Assembly (NCBI RefSeq): GCF_031834615.1
Contig: NZ_CP115543.1
Coordinates: 631,001 to 695,000, forward strand
DNA: 64,000 nt
Direction of reading: 5' to 3'
Source of the DNA: Stenotrophomonas aracearum
Lineage (GTDB): Bacteria > Pseudomonadota > Gammaproteobacteria > Xanthomonadales > Xanthomonadaceae
Positions 19,430 through 29,537 of the stretch are shown piece after piece. Below the pieces are notes generated by a model. The model did no database searches and was not told where the DNA came from. It saw only the letters and a list, made by a program, of their open reading frames with translations. How positions within the stretch are numbered: the first letter of the stretch is position 1; every line of letters begins with the position of its first letter. The position numbers and the translations under genes were made by a program.

Positions 19430-20833
19430 TCAGCTTCGCCCGTACGTATCCTCAAACCGCACGATGTCATCCTCGCCCAGGTAACTGCCGGACTGCACCT
19501 CGATGAGCTCCAGCGGCAGCTTGCCCGGGTTGCGCAGCCGGTGGGTCACGCCCAGCGGAATGTAGGTGCTCTGGTTTTCACCCAGCAGGATTACCTCATC
19601 ACCGCGCGTAACTTCGGCGGTTCCGCTCACCACCACCCAGTGCTCGGCACGGTGGTGGTGCATTTGCAGGCTGAGCGTGCCGCCCGGCTTCACCGTGATC
19701 CGCTTCACCTGGAAGCGCTCGCCATTGTCGATGGAGTCGTAGGCGCCCCACGGGCGATAAACCTTGCGGTGCCAGGTGGCTTCGGGTCGCGCATCGGCCT
19801 TGAGCTTGGCCACCACCTGCTTGATCTCCTGCATGCGGTCGCTGCGGCCGACCATCACGGCGTCGTCCGTCTCGACCACGATCACATCGTCCAGCCCGAC
19901 CAGCGCGATCAGGCGCTCGCCGTAGGCATAGGTATTGCGGCAGTCGATGGCGATCACGTCGCCGTGGTGTGCGTTGCCATCGGCATCCTGTGCCGACACG
20001 TCGCGCAGCGCGGTCCAGGAGCCCACGTCGTTCCAGCCGGCATCCAGCGGCACCACCACGGCGTCGTTGGTCTTCTCCATCACCGCGTAGTCGATGGAGT
20101 CGGCCGGCACCGCCGCAAACGCGTCCTTGTCCAGGCGGGTGAAGTCGGTATCGCGGCGCGCCAGCTGCCAGGCATTGCGACTGGCAGCCAGCATCTCCGG
20201 ATGCAGGCGCTCCAGCTCGGCCAGGTAGCGTGAGGCCTTGAACAGGAACATGCCGCTGTTCCAGAAGTACTCGCCGGACTGCACGTACTGAAGGGCGGTC
20301 TCCGCATCCGGCTTTTCGACAAAGCGGTCGACCGCACGGACGGCACCGCCTGATGACGCCTTGATGTAGCCATAGCCGGTCTCCGGCCCGGTCGGCACGA
20401 TACCGAAAGTGACCAGCTTGCCCTCGCGCGCGGCCGGCAGTGCACTGAGAACCGCCGCCCGGAAGGCTTCCTCATCGGCAATCACATGGTCCGACGGCAG
20501 CACCAGCAGCACCGGGTCGCCTTCCTCCAGCGTGGCTTCCAGCGCGGCCACGGCAATGGCCGGGGCGGTGTTGCGCCCGACCGGCTCCAGCAGGATGGCC
20601 TGCGGCTGCACACCGAGCTGCTGCAGCTGTTCGGCGGCCACGAAGCGATGTTCCTCGTTGGCAACGACCAGCGGCGGTCGCCCGGCGATGGGCGCCACGC
20701 GCTCCCAGGTGGCCTGCAGCATGGTCTGCTCGCCGGCCAGTGCGAGGAACTGCTTCGGATAGGCCTCGCGCGACAGCGGCCAAAGGCGCGTGCCGGAGCC
20801 GCCAGACAGGATCACCGGAAGAATGTCGTTCAT
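19430..20833 (-). CDS. xanB: Mannose-1-phosphate guanylyltransferase / mannose-6-phosphate isomerase
   Basis: 467 residues, bifunctional. The N-terminal GDP-mannose pyrophosphorylase has [22 protein letters not shown] and FVEKPD. The C-terminal cupin (about 350-467) is the type II phosphomannose isomerase, with [13 protein letters not shown] [23 protein letters not shown] and [13 protein letters not shown] [12 protein letters not shown] as metal and substrate ligands. It provides GDP-mannose for xanthan-like polymer and LPS. The ATG at 20833 is chosen because the conserved N-terminus begins there, although the frame remains open to 21178. It lies 11 bp downstream of xanA. Confidence 0.95.
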   Translation of the reverse strand: MNDILPVILSGGSGTRLWPLSREAYPKQFLALAGEQTMLQATWERVAPIAGRPPLVVANEEHRFVAAEQLQQLGVQPQAILLEPVGRNTAPAIAVAALEATLEEGDPVLLVLPSDHVIADEEAFRAAVLSALPAAREGKLVTFGIVPTGPETGYGYIKASSGGAVRAVDRFVEKPDAETALQYVQSGEYFWNSGMFLFKASRYLAELERLHPEMLAASRNAWQLARRDTDFTRLDKDAFAAVPADSIDYAVMEKTNDAVVVPLDAGWNDVGSWTALRDVSAQDADGNAHHGDVIAIDCRNTYAYGERLIALVGLDDVIVVETDDAVMVGRSDRMQEIKQVVAKLKADARPEATWHRKVYRPWGAYDSIDNGERFQVKRITVKPGGTLSLQMHHHRAEHWVVVSGTAEVTRGDEVILLGENQSTYIPLGVTHRLRNPGKLPLELIEVQSGSYLGEDDIVRFEDTYGRS

Positions 20834-20844
20834 CGGGCTGCGCC

Positions 20845-22194
20845 TCAGGATGCCTTGAGCAACTGGGAGATTTCGTCGGTGCGCTGCTGCAGCAGGGCGG
20901 CATCGCCGCGCGCTTCCACGTTCAAGCGAAGCAGCGGCTCCGTATTGGAGCTGCGCAGGTTGAAGCGCCACTCGCCGAAGTCGGCACTGATGCCGTCGGT
21001 GTGGTCCAGCGTGGGCCCGTGCGAAGCGAAGTGTTCCATCACCCGCGCTACGGCCAGCTTGGCGTCGCTGACCTTGAAGTTGATCTCGCCGCTGCACGGG
21101 AACTTCTGCATGCGCTCTTCCACCAGCTCGGCCAGCGAAAGGCCGGACTCGGAGACCAGCGCGGCGATCAGCAGCCACGGAATCATGCCCGAGTCGGCGT
21201 AGGCGAACTCGCGGAAGTAATGGTGCGCGCTCATTTCACCGCCATACACGGCATCTTCGTCGCGCATCTTTTCCTTGATGAAGGCATGCCCGCTCTTGCA
21301 CAGCACCGCCTGGCCACCGGCCTCTTCGACCATTTCCACGGTGTTCCAGAGCAGGCGCGGATCGTGCACGATCTTGCCGCCCGGCTGCCGCGCCAGGATC
21401 GCCTTGGCCAGCAGACCGACCAGGTAGTAGCCCTCGATGAAGCGGCCGGTATGGTCGAAGAAGAAGCAGCGGTCGAAGTCGCCGTCCCAGGCGATCCCGA
21501 AGTCCGCACCGTGCTCAAGCACCGCCTTCGCGGTGAGCTCGCGGTTCTCGACCAGCAGCGGGTTCGGAATGCCGTTCGGGAAGCTGCCGTCCGGCTCGTG
21601 CGCGATGCGGACGAACTCGAACGGGAGGTGCGGCGCCAGCAGGTCCACGATGGCACCCGCGCCGCCGTTGCCGGCGTTGACCACCAGCTTCAGCGGCTTC
21701 AGCGAGCTGCGATCAACGTAGCTCAGCAGGTGCTCGATGTACGCCGACTTGTCCGGGTGCGACTGGATGCCGGCCTTGGGTTCAGCCGGGGACGCGGTGT
21801 CTGCCTCAACAGCATCGGAGATGGCGAACAGGCCGGTATCCGAGCTGATCGGCCGGGCCTGCTCCTTGACCAGCTTCATGCCGTTGTAGTCCATCGGATT
21901 GTGGCTGGCGGTGACCATCACCCCGCCGGCGGCCTTCAGGTGGTCCACCTGGAAGTAGACCTCCTCTGTGCCGCACAGCCCGATGTCCAGCACCTCGCGC
22001 CCCGCACCGCGCAGGCCGGCAGCCAGTGCGTCCTGCAGGCCGGGGCTGGTCAGGCGCACGTCATGGCCGACAACGACGGTGCCCGGCGCCAGTTGGGCGG
22101 CCAGGGCCACGCCGATCCGGCGCGCCATGTCTTCGTTCAGCTCGTCCGGCACGCGGCCGCGGATGTCGTATGCCTTGAATGCGGGGAGGGTCAT
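20845..22194 (-). CDS. xanA: Phosphoglucomutase / phosphomannomutase
   Basis: 449 residues starting [22 protein letters not shown]. The phosphoserine loop is [13 protein letters not shown] (about 98-110), the metal loop is DGDFDRC, and the sugar-binding loop is [10 protein letters not shown]. The enzyme interconverts glucose-6-P/1-P and mannose-6-P/1-P, feeding RmlA and XanB. The minus-strand pair xanA-xanB faces glmS and diverges from the CoA-transferase genes, a layout known for Xanthomonas xanAB. Confidence 0.95.
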   Translation of the reverse strand: MTLPAFKAYDIRGRVPDELNEDMARRIGVALAAQLAPGTVVVGHDVRLTSPGLQDALAAGLRGAGREVLDIGLCGTEEVYFQVDHLKAAGGVMVTASHNPMDYNGMKLVKEQARPISSDTGLFAISDAVEADTASPAEPKAGIQSHPDKSAYIEHLLSYVDRSSLKPLKLVVNAGNGGAGAIVDLLAPHLPFEFVRIAHEPDGSFPNGIPNPLLVENRELTAKAVLEHGADFGIAWDGDFDRCFFFDHTGRFIEGYYLVGLLAKAILARQPGGKIVHDPRLLWNTVEMVEEAGGQAVLCKSGHAFIKEKMRDEDAVYGGEMSAHHYFREFAYADSGMIPWLLIAALVSESGLSLAELVEERMQKFPCSGEINFKVSDAKLAVARVMEHFASHGPTLDHTDGISADFGEWRFNLRSSNTEPLLRLNVEARGDAALLQQRTDEISQLLKAS

Positions 22195-22298
22195 CGGGTG
22201 TCCTTTCGAAGTCAGTAGGCGAGTTTAGCTGGTGCCGTGTATGGGAAGCGTTTTCAGCCCGAATCGGCCGTTTAGCCGGGGCTACCCCTGCCAATGGA

Positions 22299-22304
22299 TA
22301 CAAT
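22299..22304 (+). promoter_or_regulatory. Possible -10 element of the CoA-transferase operon
   Basis: TACAAT lies 31 bp ahead of the ATG of the subunit A gene. The same hexamer occurs ahead of lptF (49992) and purL (58328). No convincing -35 box is seen at the normal spacing, so this is a weak call. Confidence 0.3.
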
Positions 22305-22335
22305 GGCGGCTTACATCAACGAGGTGAGGGCGTAG

Positions 22336-23067
22336 ATGAGCAAGTCCCCAGACAACGGCCGGCGCGGCAAGCGCTACGCCAGTGCCGCCGAGGCGCTGCA
22401 GGGCGCGGTGGCCGACGGCCAGACCCTGGCGGTCGGCGGTTTCGGCCTGTGCGGCATTCCCGAAGCGCTGATCGCCGCGCTGCGCGACACCGGGGTAAAG
22501 GACCTGACGGTGATTTCCAACAACGCCGGCGTGGACGGCTTCGGCCTGGGCCAGCTGCTGGAAACCCGCCAGATCAGCAAGATGATTTCGTCCTACGTGG
22601 GCGAGAACAAGGAGTTCGAGCGCCAATACCTGGCCGGTGAACTGCAGCTGGAGTTCAACCCGCAGGGCACCCTGGCCGAGCGCCTGCGCGCCGGCGGTGC
22701 GGGAATTCCGGCGTTCTTTACCGCCACCGGCTACGGCACCGTGGTGGCCGAGGGCAAGGAAACCCGCGAGTTCGACGGCAAGCACTATGTGATGGAAACC
22801 GCGTTGCGCGCGGACGTGGCGCTGGTCAAGGCGTGGAAGGCCGACGAGGCCGGCAACTTGGTGTTCCGCAAGACCGCCCGAAACTTCAACCCGGCCTGCG
22901 CCATGGCCGGCAAGCTATGCGTGGTGGAAGTGGAAGAAGTGGTGCCGGTGGGCAGCATCGACCCGGACCAGGTGCACCTGCCGGGCATCTACGTGCACCG
23001 CATCGTGCACAACCCGACTCCCGAAAAACGCATCGAACAGCGCACCGTGCGTGCGGAGGGCAACTGA
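22336..23067 (+). CDS. lpsI: 3-oxoacid CoA-transferase subunit A
   Basis: 243 residues of CoA-transferase family I, alpha part. The coenzyme A loop [16 protein letters not shown] (about 34-49) is diagnostic. It works with subunit B to move CoA between acetoacetate and succinate (or another acid pair). The gene and its partner are named lpsI/lpsJ in Xanthomonas campestris because they lie in the LPS region, though a role in LPS has not been established for this organism. ATG at 22336 with a GAGGTGAGGG stretch ahead. 1 bp separates its stop from the ATG of subunit B. Confidence 0.85.
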   Translation: MSKSPDNGRRGKRYASAAEALQGAVADGQTLAVGGFGLCGIPEALIAALRDTGVKDLTVISNNAGVDGFGLGQLLETRQISKMISSYVGENKEFERQYLAGELQLEFNPQGTLAERLRAGGAGIPAFFTATGYGTVVAEGKETREFDGKHYVMETALRADVALVKAWKADEAGNLVFRKTARNFNPACAMAGKLCVVEVEEVVPVGSIDPDQVHLPGIYVHRIVHNPTPEKRIEQRTVRAEGN

Positions 23068-23068
23068 G

Positions 23069-23695
23069 ATGGCATGGACCCGCGATGAAATGGCGCAGCG
23101 CGCCGCCCGCGAACTCACCGACGGCGCCTATGTGAACCTGGGTATTGGCCTGCCAACCCTGGTGGCGAACCATATTCCCGAAGGCGTGGACGTGTGGCTG
23201 CAGTCGGAGAATGGCCTGCTCGGCATTGGCCCGTTCCCGACGGAAGCGGAAGTGGACGCCGACCTGATCAACGCCGGCAAGCAGACCGTCACCGCGCGTG
23301 CCGGTGCCAGCTACTTCGGCAGCCACGACAGCTTCGCGATGATCCGCGGCGGCCACGTCAACCTGGCGATCCTCGGCGCCATGCAGGTGACCGACAAGGG
23401 CGACCTGGCCAATTGGATGGTCCCCGGCAAGATGGTCAAGGGCATGGGCGGCGCCATGGACCTGGTGGCCGGCGTGCAGCGCGTGGTGGTGCTGATGGAG
23501 CACACCGCAAAAAACGGCGAGCACAAGATCCTGGCCGAATGCACCCTGCCGCTGACCGGCGTGGGTGTGGTGGATCGGATCATCACCGATCTGGCCGTGT
23601 TCGATGTGACCGACGCGGGCTTGAAGCTGGTAGAAGCGGCGCCGGGCGTGAGCGATGAAGAACTGAAGGAAAAGACCGGCGTCAGCTTCAACTGA
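23069..23695 (+). CDS. lpsJ: 3-oxoacid CoA-transferase subunit B
   Basis: 208 residues, beta part of the same enzyme. The N-terminal [16 protein letters not shown] and the active-site [14 protein letters not shown], whose Glu in SENG is the residue that becomes the acyl-glutamyl-CoA intermediate, identify it. Later [14 protein letters not shown] and [12 protein letters not shown] are conserved. The ATG at 23069 has GGAGG about 8 bp upstream; the open frame extends 18 bp further but overlaps subunit A. Last gene of the plus-strand pair; it converges on the next gene. Confidence 0.9.
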   Translation: MAWTRDEMAQRAARELTDGAYVNLGIGLPTLVANHIPEGVDVWLQSENGLLGIGPFPTEAEVDADLINAGKQTVTARAGASYFGSHDSFAMIRGGHVNLAILGAMQVTDKGDLANWMVPGKMVKGMGGAMDLVAGVQRVVVLMEHTAKNGEHKILAECTLPLTGVGVVDRIITDLAVFDVTDAGLKLVEAAPGVSDEELKEKTGVSFN

Positions 23696-23708
23696 TCCGG
23701 TTCGTGGC

Positions 23709-25778
23709 TCACCCCTTGCGGGCGTACTGATAGGGCTGTCCGTCGTCGAACGGCAGCCCAAGCACGGTTGCTGCGGTTTGCTCGTTCGCGCCCGCATGGC
23801 GGACTACCAGTGAGACGACGCGCTCCACGGCGTGTGCCTGGGTACCATCCACCTGACCGTCTTCGGGCTCGAACAGCGATGGTTGAAGGTGCGCGTCCAA
23901 TAGCGGGCGCAGTGAGGATAGCCGGACCCAGAACATGCTGCCGGCCACGAACGTATCGCGGCTGACGTCTGCCGGGGGCAACCCCATCCGCGCCAGCAGC
24001 GCACCGACGTTGCGCTCGTTCGCGCCCCAGTAATAGTCCAGTCGCTGCACGTGGCCCTCGGGTGCCACCAACCCAAGGTCCGGGTCATGCACGAACGCAC
24101 TGAATATCAGCCCGGCCCGGTCCGGATCGAGCAGGCGTCCGGTCAGCTCCCTGCGCCAGTCTTCGCCATCGCTGCGGTGGGTAGAGCGTTTGGTGTGCAG
24201 TTTGAGCACCACCTGTTCGCCTTCTTCGTACAAACGCTCGGCGATCTGGAGGAATGGCAGGATGTCGCGACCGTGGTTGGGATGCACCTCGATCTCCGCC
24301 TCCATCCCTGCCGCCCTCACCGCCTGTCCAACTGCGTCGTACTTGTCGGCAGTCGTGGAAATGACGATGCGCCACGGCAGCTCCGCAGCGCGCAGATCGG
24401 CGAGGAGCTCGGTGAGTATGTCCAGGTACCACGCATGGATCACCACACATGGCCGAGTTGGCATAGGCGGGGGCACCGGCGCGCGTAGTGCCTTCCGGGT
24501 GGCTTCCAGCCAGGCATGGCCCAATCGGGAATCCGGTTCCAGCACTGCACCTTCCGCCCATTCGTTCCAGGCGTTGATGAAGACCAATCGCCTCGCTGGA
24601 TCTACCGTTGCCAAGCGCTGGTGGATCGTCTTCGAAAGCCAGTCGCAGTAGCCGCGTGGCGACGCATGCAGGTACACGCGGCCACGACCGGAGCGGCGTG
24701 CCTCGTTGTCCCAGCCTGGGTTCACGCCCGGATAGAGCGGGTAGTCCGGCAACGCCCGGCCGCCGATTTCGCTGGCCAGCTCGCGCCAATCGCGCACGTC
24801 GCCCTGAAACTCAGGATTGATCAGGTACTGGTTTGCGGTGAGCGAACGCGGGTTGCTCATGTTCGGCGGGAACTCTACCGCTGCGTCGAAATCAATCTCG
24901 CGCGGGTCCGGACGCTCGAAGCCCTGGACGTACGCCAGATGGATTTCTCCGATATCGTTCTCCCGGCACCACTGGCGCCAGCGCTGCGCGGTTGCGCGTG
25001 CATCCGGTAGCAGATGCGGGCGATAAACCAGCAGCATCGGCTTGCCGTCCACCTTCAGGGCACGGCGGTCACGCAGGTAATCCGCTACATGTGCGATGAA
25101 GGCAAGATCATCTTCGGCGCTGTGCTGCTGACCGATCAGGATGTCTTCGCTGCGCCCGTCCCATCGCCGTGCCCAGTTCTCATTGGCCCAGCACAGGCAG
25201 AACGGCATTTCGATGCTGTCGTCGGCCAGCCACTGGCGCAGCGGCGACTCCAGCAACGTGTTGCCGCTGAACCAGTAGTAGTAGAAGCAGAATGCGCCGA
25301 TGCCGTATTCCTGCGCCAACGCTGCCTGCTCGCGCATGATCTGCGGGTTGCGCAGGTCATAGAATCCTAGATCGGCCGGCAGCCGCGGCTGCACGTGGCC
25401 TTCGAACTGGGGCAGGGCGCGGGTGACGTTGCGCCATTCGGTGAAGCCCTTGCCCCACCACGCATCGTTCTGTTCGATGGGGTGGAACTGGGGGAGGTAG
25501 AACGCCACCAGGGTTGCTGGCAACGCGGCTGGCAAGTCCTCGGCCCGGAACGGCACATGGCCGATGGCCGGTTCATCTGCACGGAACAGCGGGCGTCCGG
25601 CGCTCTTGCCGGAGCCATCCACCTGGCCACGTGGCGGTGGAGGCACCCAATCGCCGTGCCGGTCAAGGAACCGCGCCCTCAACCGGTCGCGCTGTCCGTC
25701 AGACAAGGGCAGCGCTCGGAAGCCGGCTCGCAGCGCCAGGTAAACTGCTGAACGCAGGCGCACGCTGAAGGTGGTCAT
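23709..25778 (-). CDS. WbsX-like (GH99-type) and rhamnan synthesis F-like two-domain protein
   Basis: 689 residues from the ATG at 25778; the frame is open a little further upstream without better evidence. The first half (about 85-450) has AFYLPQFHPIEQNDAWWGKGFTEW and FCFYYYWFSG, typical of WbsX-type proteins related to endo-alpha-mannosidases of GH99. The second half (about 455-689) has VVIHAWYLDILTELL and KLHTKRSTHRSDGEDWRREL, typical of RgpF/rhamnan synthesis proteins. Such chimeras occur in O-antigen loci and are thought to act in transferring or trimming rhamnose-containing chains. It is followed by CoA-transferase subunit B in convergent orientation. Exact activity is unknown. Confidence 0.75.
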   Translation of the reverse strand: MTTFSVRLRSAVYLALRAGFRALPLSDGQRDRLRARFLDRHGDWVPPPPRGQVDGSGKSAGRPLFRADEPAIGHVPFRAEDLPAALPATLVAFYLPQFHPIEQNDAWWGKGFTEWRNVTRALPQFEGHVQPRLPADLGFYDLRNPQIMREQAALAQEYGIGAFCFYYYWFSGNTLLESPLRQWLADDSIEMPFCLCWANENWARRWDGRSEDILIGQQHSAEDDLAFIAHVADYLRDRRALKVDGKPMLLVYRPHLLPDARATAQRWRQWCRENDIGEIHLAYVQGFERPDPREIDFDAAVEFPPNMSNPRSLTANQYLINPEFQGDVRDWRELASEIGGRALPDYPLYPGVNPGWDNEARRSGRGRVYLHASPRGYCDWLSKTIHQRLATVDPARRLVFINAWNEWAEGAVLEPDSRLGHAWLEATRKALRAPVPPPMPTRPCVVIHAWYLDILTELLADLRAAELPWRIVISTTADKYDAVGQAVRAAGMEAEIEVHPNHGRDILPFLQIAERLYEEGEQVVLKLHTKRSTHRSDGEDWRRELTGRLLDPDRAGLIFSAFVHDPDLGLVAPEGHVQRLDYYWGANERNVGALLARMGLPPADVSRDTFVAGSMFWVRLSSLRPLLDAHLQPSLFEPEDGQVDGTQAHAVERVVSLVVRHAGANEQTAATVLGLPFDDGQPYQYARKG

Positions 25779-25982
25779 GAACGGCAGACCCCGGGCAGAG
25801 CGGGCACAGCAGCAGGCATGGAGGTTCCGGCGTGTCGTTAATGACCCCATTCTCGGGGTTTGAACGTACGGCGGCAACCGGGCGGGGCATGTCAGTCGCG
25901 CGGGCGAGCTTACTCCTCCAGCAAAGGCATCATCGAAAGCAGGGTAGTAGTGATGTTCCAGCCGCCCATGCGGCGTTGGGAT

Positions 25983-28814
25983 CTAGAGCGGCTGGCCCGC
26001 AGAAACCGTACCACGCCCCGTAAAGTAGTCTTTGGTGGCGAGCATGGCGAGTGGCCCGCGTGCGTCCCACCGTCCGCTGCCAATACTCCGCAATGGAATT
26101 TGTACACCTGCGGGATCGAACGTCAGCTCGGAAATGTCCTCGCCCAGTGCAGCGCAGATATGGTCAATGAACTCCAAAGCACCGGCGTGAACGTCGGCCA
26201 GAACCTCAATGCCTTGGGCGGGCAGCTCGACGGGACCGAAGCGCGGCTGGGGCGGGGACGAGTTGTCGCAGGCGAAGCCGCTGAATTGCCCCTCAGGGGC
26301 GGTCAGGAGCGCCTCCAGCAGCAGGTCATTTGTCAGGATACTTGATGCAGGCTCGTCCCCCACGCCCCGCCCATCAGCATATCGCGCAAGGGCCCAGCCG
26401 CTGTCAGGCACTGCCAAAGGACCGTTGCGCAGAGCCATGTAATAACCTCCCATATCCGCTTCCAGCGCCCGCGCGAGGTTGCGCTGAATACTGCCCGCAT
26501 AGCCGATATCCACAAGCATCGAAGTGGAGTCGCCGACGTTCGCGTGGTGGTACACCTTGTAAGCCTCGCGCTGTTCTTTTGCCAGGCTCAGCAGTTCTGG
26601 CAGCGCAGGTGCCAGCCAACGCGCTACCTCGTCGGACATCTCGGGGAGATATACATCCTGTGCAGCGCGAGCGGGTGCATGTACCTGAACCAGCCTCCCA
26701 GCCTCATCGCCCAGCCGCGCGGTCAATAATGCGTCGAATGATCCATTGAAGCTTCCCTCAACAACCCGCACCATATCCTGCTCATCGAATAACGAAGGGA
26801 GCAGGGTGCCACGCCGGGAGGCTAGGAAATAGCGTCCGGTGAGCTCCCTTGCCCTAACGTGGAAATCCTGTAGACGGGCGAAGGCCCGCTGCAGCAGGTA
26901 GCCCTCACGGCTCAGAAACAGCAGCGTGGCAACCCCTTTGTCCCGGGCGAGGTCGATCGCGGCCAGCAGGAAGTCGAGCACCAGGGGGCCAAGCACCACG
27001 TAGCCCAGCGTTGCGGCATCAAGTGTCGGTGCGCCCGTCAGATGACGAGGTGTTGTATCAGCAATGGCTGCGAATCGGTTGGCGAGTAGGCCACGCCAGA
27101 GTTGCTCCTGCCAAGGCGCGTGCATACCCTGCGGATGACGAAGAACCCGCAGGCCTGGAATGATGTCGAATAAGGCAGAAGGTCGCAGTACGTGCGTCGG
27201 TGCGGGCAACCCCGCCTGCTGCGGCAGCTGAACGTCGGAATGCTCATTGTCGCCCACGTGGAGCCATCGACTTCCCGCGCCCTTTTGTTCGGACGCGAGC
27301 TGTTTCCAGGTCGAGATGCAGTCTCTTCGGCTTCCAGTCTCGCAGGATACAAGCCAATGACCGATGTCGCGGACCACGGCTGCAGGCAGTACCTCCTGCA
27401 TGTCACTACTTGAAAGGTACATATCCGAAAAAGCAGTCAGAGGCTGAACTCCAAGGCGTTTCAGCGCCGTCAGAACCCCCGTGCGGGGTTGTAGTAAAGC
27501 CCGCTCATGCTCACGCTCAAGATCTGCAAGCGAAGACGCATCCAGATCGGGGTGCCTGAGCCGCTGCGCCAGCAGAACATGAATCTCCGAGAGTTCTGGA
27601 TCGCGAGCCAGTCGTGCACGCAGCGTTGCTTCGGCATCCTCGCGATGTTCAGTGAAGCGCTCGATTCCGAAGTGCCGATTCAGCCGCCACCCCAGATGCT
27701 CGCGTGCGGCCGCCGGTGTCAGAAAAGCGCGGGTGGTCAACGTGTCGAACACGTCCACAGTGACGCGATCTGCCTCCAGTGATGCCATCTGCAGTCGCTC
27801 GAAAACACTTGTTTCCAGTGCGGACGCAGCATTTCGTTCCCCTTCTACCGTCAGCGCAAGGCGCCCATCTGTCGGAAGAATGCCCAGTCGGTATCCCTGT
27901 TGGCGGGTCACGATCCCCAGTATGCGTTCAACTGCATGCTGCAGTGTGCCGTCGATCTGGCCCTGTTCGACTGGGAACTCCTCCAAGCGCAGGCGCAGGT
28001 CGTAAAGCGGGCGCAGCGCTGAGACGCGTGCCCAGAACATCGAGCCTGCGGGGAAGTCGAGATACCGTTGCCGATCCATGGCGATGCCCATGCGGTGGGC
28101 AAGCGTTTCGCATTGATCGGCGTTGCTCAGCAGGGTATGGGCCCACAACGGGATGCCAGCGTAGCTCTCCGGATAGACCATTCCCAGCTTCGCGTCGGCC
28201 TGGAACATGCCGAGAATCCACGCCAGGCGTTCAGGTGAGCCGAACAGGCTTCGCATCAGGTAGCGTCGCCATTCCTCTTGTTCGCTGCCGGTATAGAGCG
28301 ACTTCTTCGTGTGGACGTGTCCAATCAGGTCCAGAGCCAGGATCTCATCATGGAACGTGACCAACATGGGTGCGATGTCGCGGCCACGGTTCTCGACGCG
28401 CTTCACAAGCAGCGTAGTAACGTTCGGCAGGGTGGAAAAATTCCGACGGACCCGTTCTTCTGCCTCCGCGTCCACCACCGACACAAGGAGGGCATACGGC
28501 ACCGGCAGCAGGCACAGTGCTGCCGCGAATTCCTCAACCAGGTCGGGGTAGTAAACGTGCGCCATGACGCCGACCCGAAGGTTGAAATCGCGCAGGGCCA
28601 CGGGATCCGGTAGCGTCGGCGCGTCGAACGTGTCGACTACCGGCGTTTGTATCCTGCTGGCAGAGCGCAAGCGGCCAATGAGGCCGACCAGGCCCATGGC
28701 CCGAACGACCCTGAATGCACGTCGGACAACTGACCAGACGCCGGCAGCGCCGCCGCCATGCCGGGCAATCGAACGATGGGCCGCGACCACGTAACGGCGA
28801 AGGCTCAACGTCAT
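25983..28814 (-). CDS. Rhamnan synthesis F-like / HAD-like multidomain protein
   Basis: About 943 residues from the ATG at 28814; a GTG at 28859 is an alternative and neither has a strong ribosome-binding site. The first part (about 60-310) is RgpF-like: VGVMAHVYYPDLVEEF, VENRGRDIAPML, HVHTKKSLYTG and DFPAGSMFWAR. A HAD-type domain follows near 365, with VTVDVFDTLTTR (DxxxD-type nucleophile region) and later LHVGDNEHSDVQ. The C-terminal 350 residues contain LFLSREGYLLQRAF and are otherwise unlike known catalytic domains. Stand-alone RgpF proteins direct rhamnan chain assembly; what the HAD region adds is unknown. It precedes the WbsX-like gene by 204 bp on the same strand. Confidence 0.65.
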   Translation of the reverse strand: MTLSLRRYVVAAHRSIARHGGGAAGVWSVVRRAFRVVRAMGLVGLIGRLRSASRIQTPVVDTFDAPTLPDPVALRDFNLRVGVMAHVYYPDLVEEFAAALCLLPVPYALLVSVVDAEAEERVRRNFSTLPNVTTLLVKRVENRGRDIAPMLVTFHDEILALDLIGHVHTKKSLYTGSEQEEWRRYLMRSLFGSPERLAWILGMFQADAKLGMVYPESYAGIPLWAHTLLSNADQCETLAHRMGIAMDRQRYLDFPAGSMFWARVSALRPLYDLRLRLEEFPVEQGQIDGTLQHAVERILGIVTRQQGYRLGILPTDGRLALTVEGERNAASALETSVFERLQMASLEADRVTVDVFDTLTTRAFLTPAAAREHLGWRLNRHFGIERFTEHREDAEATLRARLARDPELSEIHVLLAQRLRHPDLDASSLADLEREHERALLQPRTGVLTALKRLGVQPLTAFSDMYLSSSDMQEVLPAAVVRDIGHWLVSCETGSRRDCISTWKQLASEQKGAGSRWLHVGDNEHSDVQLPQQAGLPAPTHVLRPSALFDIIPGLRVLRHPQGMHAPWQEQLWRGLLANRFAAIADTTPRHLTGAPTLDAATLGYVVLGPLVLDFLLAAIDLARDKGVATLLFLSREGYLLQRAFARLQDFHVRARELTGRYFLASRRGTLLPSLFDEQDMVRVVEGSFNGSFDALLTARLGDEAGRLVQVHAPARAAQDVYLPEMSDEVARWLAPALPELLSLAKEQREAYKVYHHANVGDSTSMLVDIGYAGSIQRNLARALEADMGGYYMALRNGPLAVPDSGWALARYADGRGVGDEPASSILTNDLLLEALLTAPEGQFSGFACDNSSPPQPRFGPVELPAQGIEVLADVHAGALEFIDHICAALGEDISELTFDPAGVQIPLRSIGSGRWDARGPLAMLATKDYFTGRGTVSAGQPL

Positions 28815-29052
28815 GCCCTCCAACACCACACCAAGAGAAGCGCGAGACGGTACCAACACCGGCTGGTTTCCGGTCGCGCTCTTTCATGCCTGGAGGCGAA
28901 CTGTGGATGCCAGGCGGGAGGCCCGGACGGAGTGGGAAAGCCTTGTGAGCAAAGGGTGTCGCCATCAGCGGCTGTGCTGGGGGAACAGGAATTTCTAAGG
29001 AAAACCGCGCCGGCTTCGGCGGAGATGCAGGTGACGGTAATGGCACCAACTT

Positions 29053-29085
29053 CGTACTTCCGCGCGGGAAGGGTGCGGAAGTACG
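29053..29085. repeat. Perfect 11-bp inverted repeat
   Basis: CGTACTTCCGC and GCGGAAGTACG are separated by 11 bp in the 325-bp gene-free stretch 28815-29139 between the rhamnan-type gene and the SymE-like gene. It could form a strong hairpin. Apart from this and the GTAG palindrome at 29108, I see nothing else in that stretch. Confidence 0.55.
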
Positions 29086-29107
29086 CCACGCAGACGGCGT
29101 CGCCCCG

Positions 29108-29131
29108 GGTAGAGCGACGCCCTGCGTCGCT
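29108..29131 (+). repeat. GTAG-type REP palindrome (variant stem)
   Basis: GGTAGAG followed by the hairpin AGCGACGC-CCT-GCGTCGCT. It differs from the copy at 45104 (read on the other strand) by two bases that pair with each other, so the stem is preserved. It ends 8 bp from the SymE-like stop codon. Confidence 0.6.
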
Positions 29132-29139
29132 GGAACGCC

Positions 29140-29448
29140 TCAACGCCCGGAATGCACCCGCCCGATCCGCCGCCTGATCGGCCGAAGCTGCACCGACACC
29201 GCCGGTTCCGCCGCACGCAGCAGGATGGCGCCGTCAAATATCTCCACGGTCAATCGCGTCCCTGGCGAGATGCCCGCCTCAGCCATCCACATGCCGCGCA
29301 GTTTGATGCAGGGGACGATCGGCTCACCGGGCTGGGGCCTGTGATGTTGATAAATGAGCGATCCGACGATCACGCGCTTGGGTTTGTGCCAGCCAAGGCT
29401 GGGGCGGGTGGGGTGACTGGTGGGCGCATCGTTGTCACTAGAATACAT
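29140..29448 (-). CDS. SymE-family toxin-like protein
   Basis: 102 residues. The centre has IVPCIKLRGMWMAEAGISPG followed by a short strand pair and DGAILLR, the SpoVT/AbrB-like fold of SymE, an SOS-induced type I toxin in E. coli that compacts the nucleoid. The N-terminal 30 residues and the basic C-terminus are less conserved. The start ATG at 29448 has GGAGA at 7 bp. The leader contains a GC-rich hairpin (29468-29490), which fits control by structure or by an antisense RNA as for symE/symR. Toxicity is not shown by sequence; many chromosomal SymE relatives are inactive. Confidence 0.7.
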   Translation of the reverse strand: MYSSDNDAPTSHPTRPSLGWHKPKRVIVGSLIYQHHRPQPGEPIVPCIKLRGMWMAEAGISPGTRLTVEIFDGAILLRAAEPAVSVQLRPIRRRIGRVHSGR

Positions 29449-29467
29449 GGTGGCTCTCCAAGGTATT

Positions 29468-29490
29468 TCCCCCGCCGGGGCGGCGGGGGA
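29468..29490 (-). promoter_or_regulatory. GC-rich hairpin in the symE-like leader
   Basis: TCCCCCGCC and GGCGGGGGA pair around GCCCC, about 20 bp upstream of the start codon of the SymE-like gene and just ahead of its ribosome-binding site. It could shelter the site or pair with an antisense RNA. Confidence 0.45.
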
Positions 29491-29537
29491 GTCGGGAGGT
29501 TGAAAGCCGTGCTACAGCAGACGGTGCGACGTATTCC

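Noticed and set aside
23709..28814. Reading the two rhamnan-type genes as one broken gene.
   Set aside because: Each has its own complete RgpF-like domain and its own start; the 204-bp gap holds no leftover sequence.
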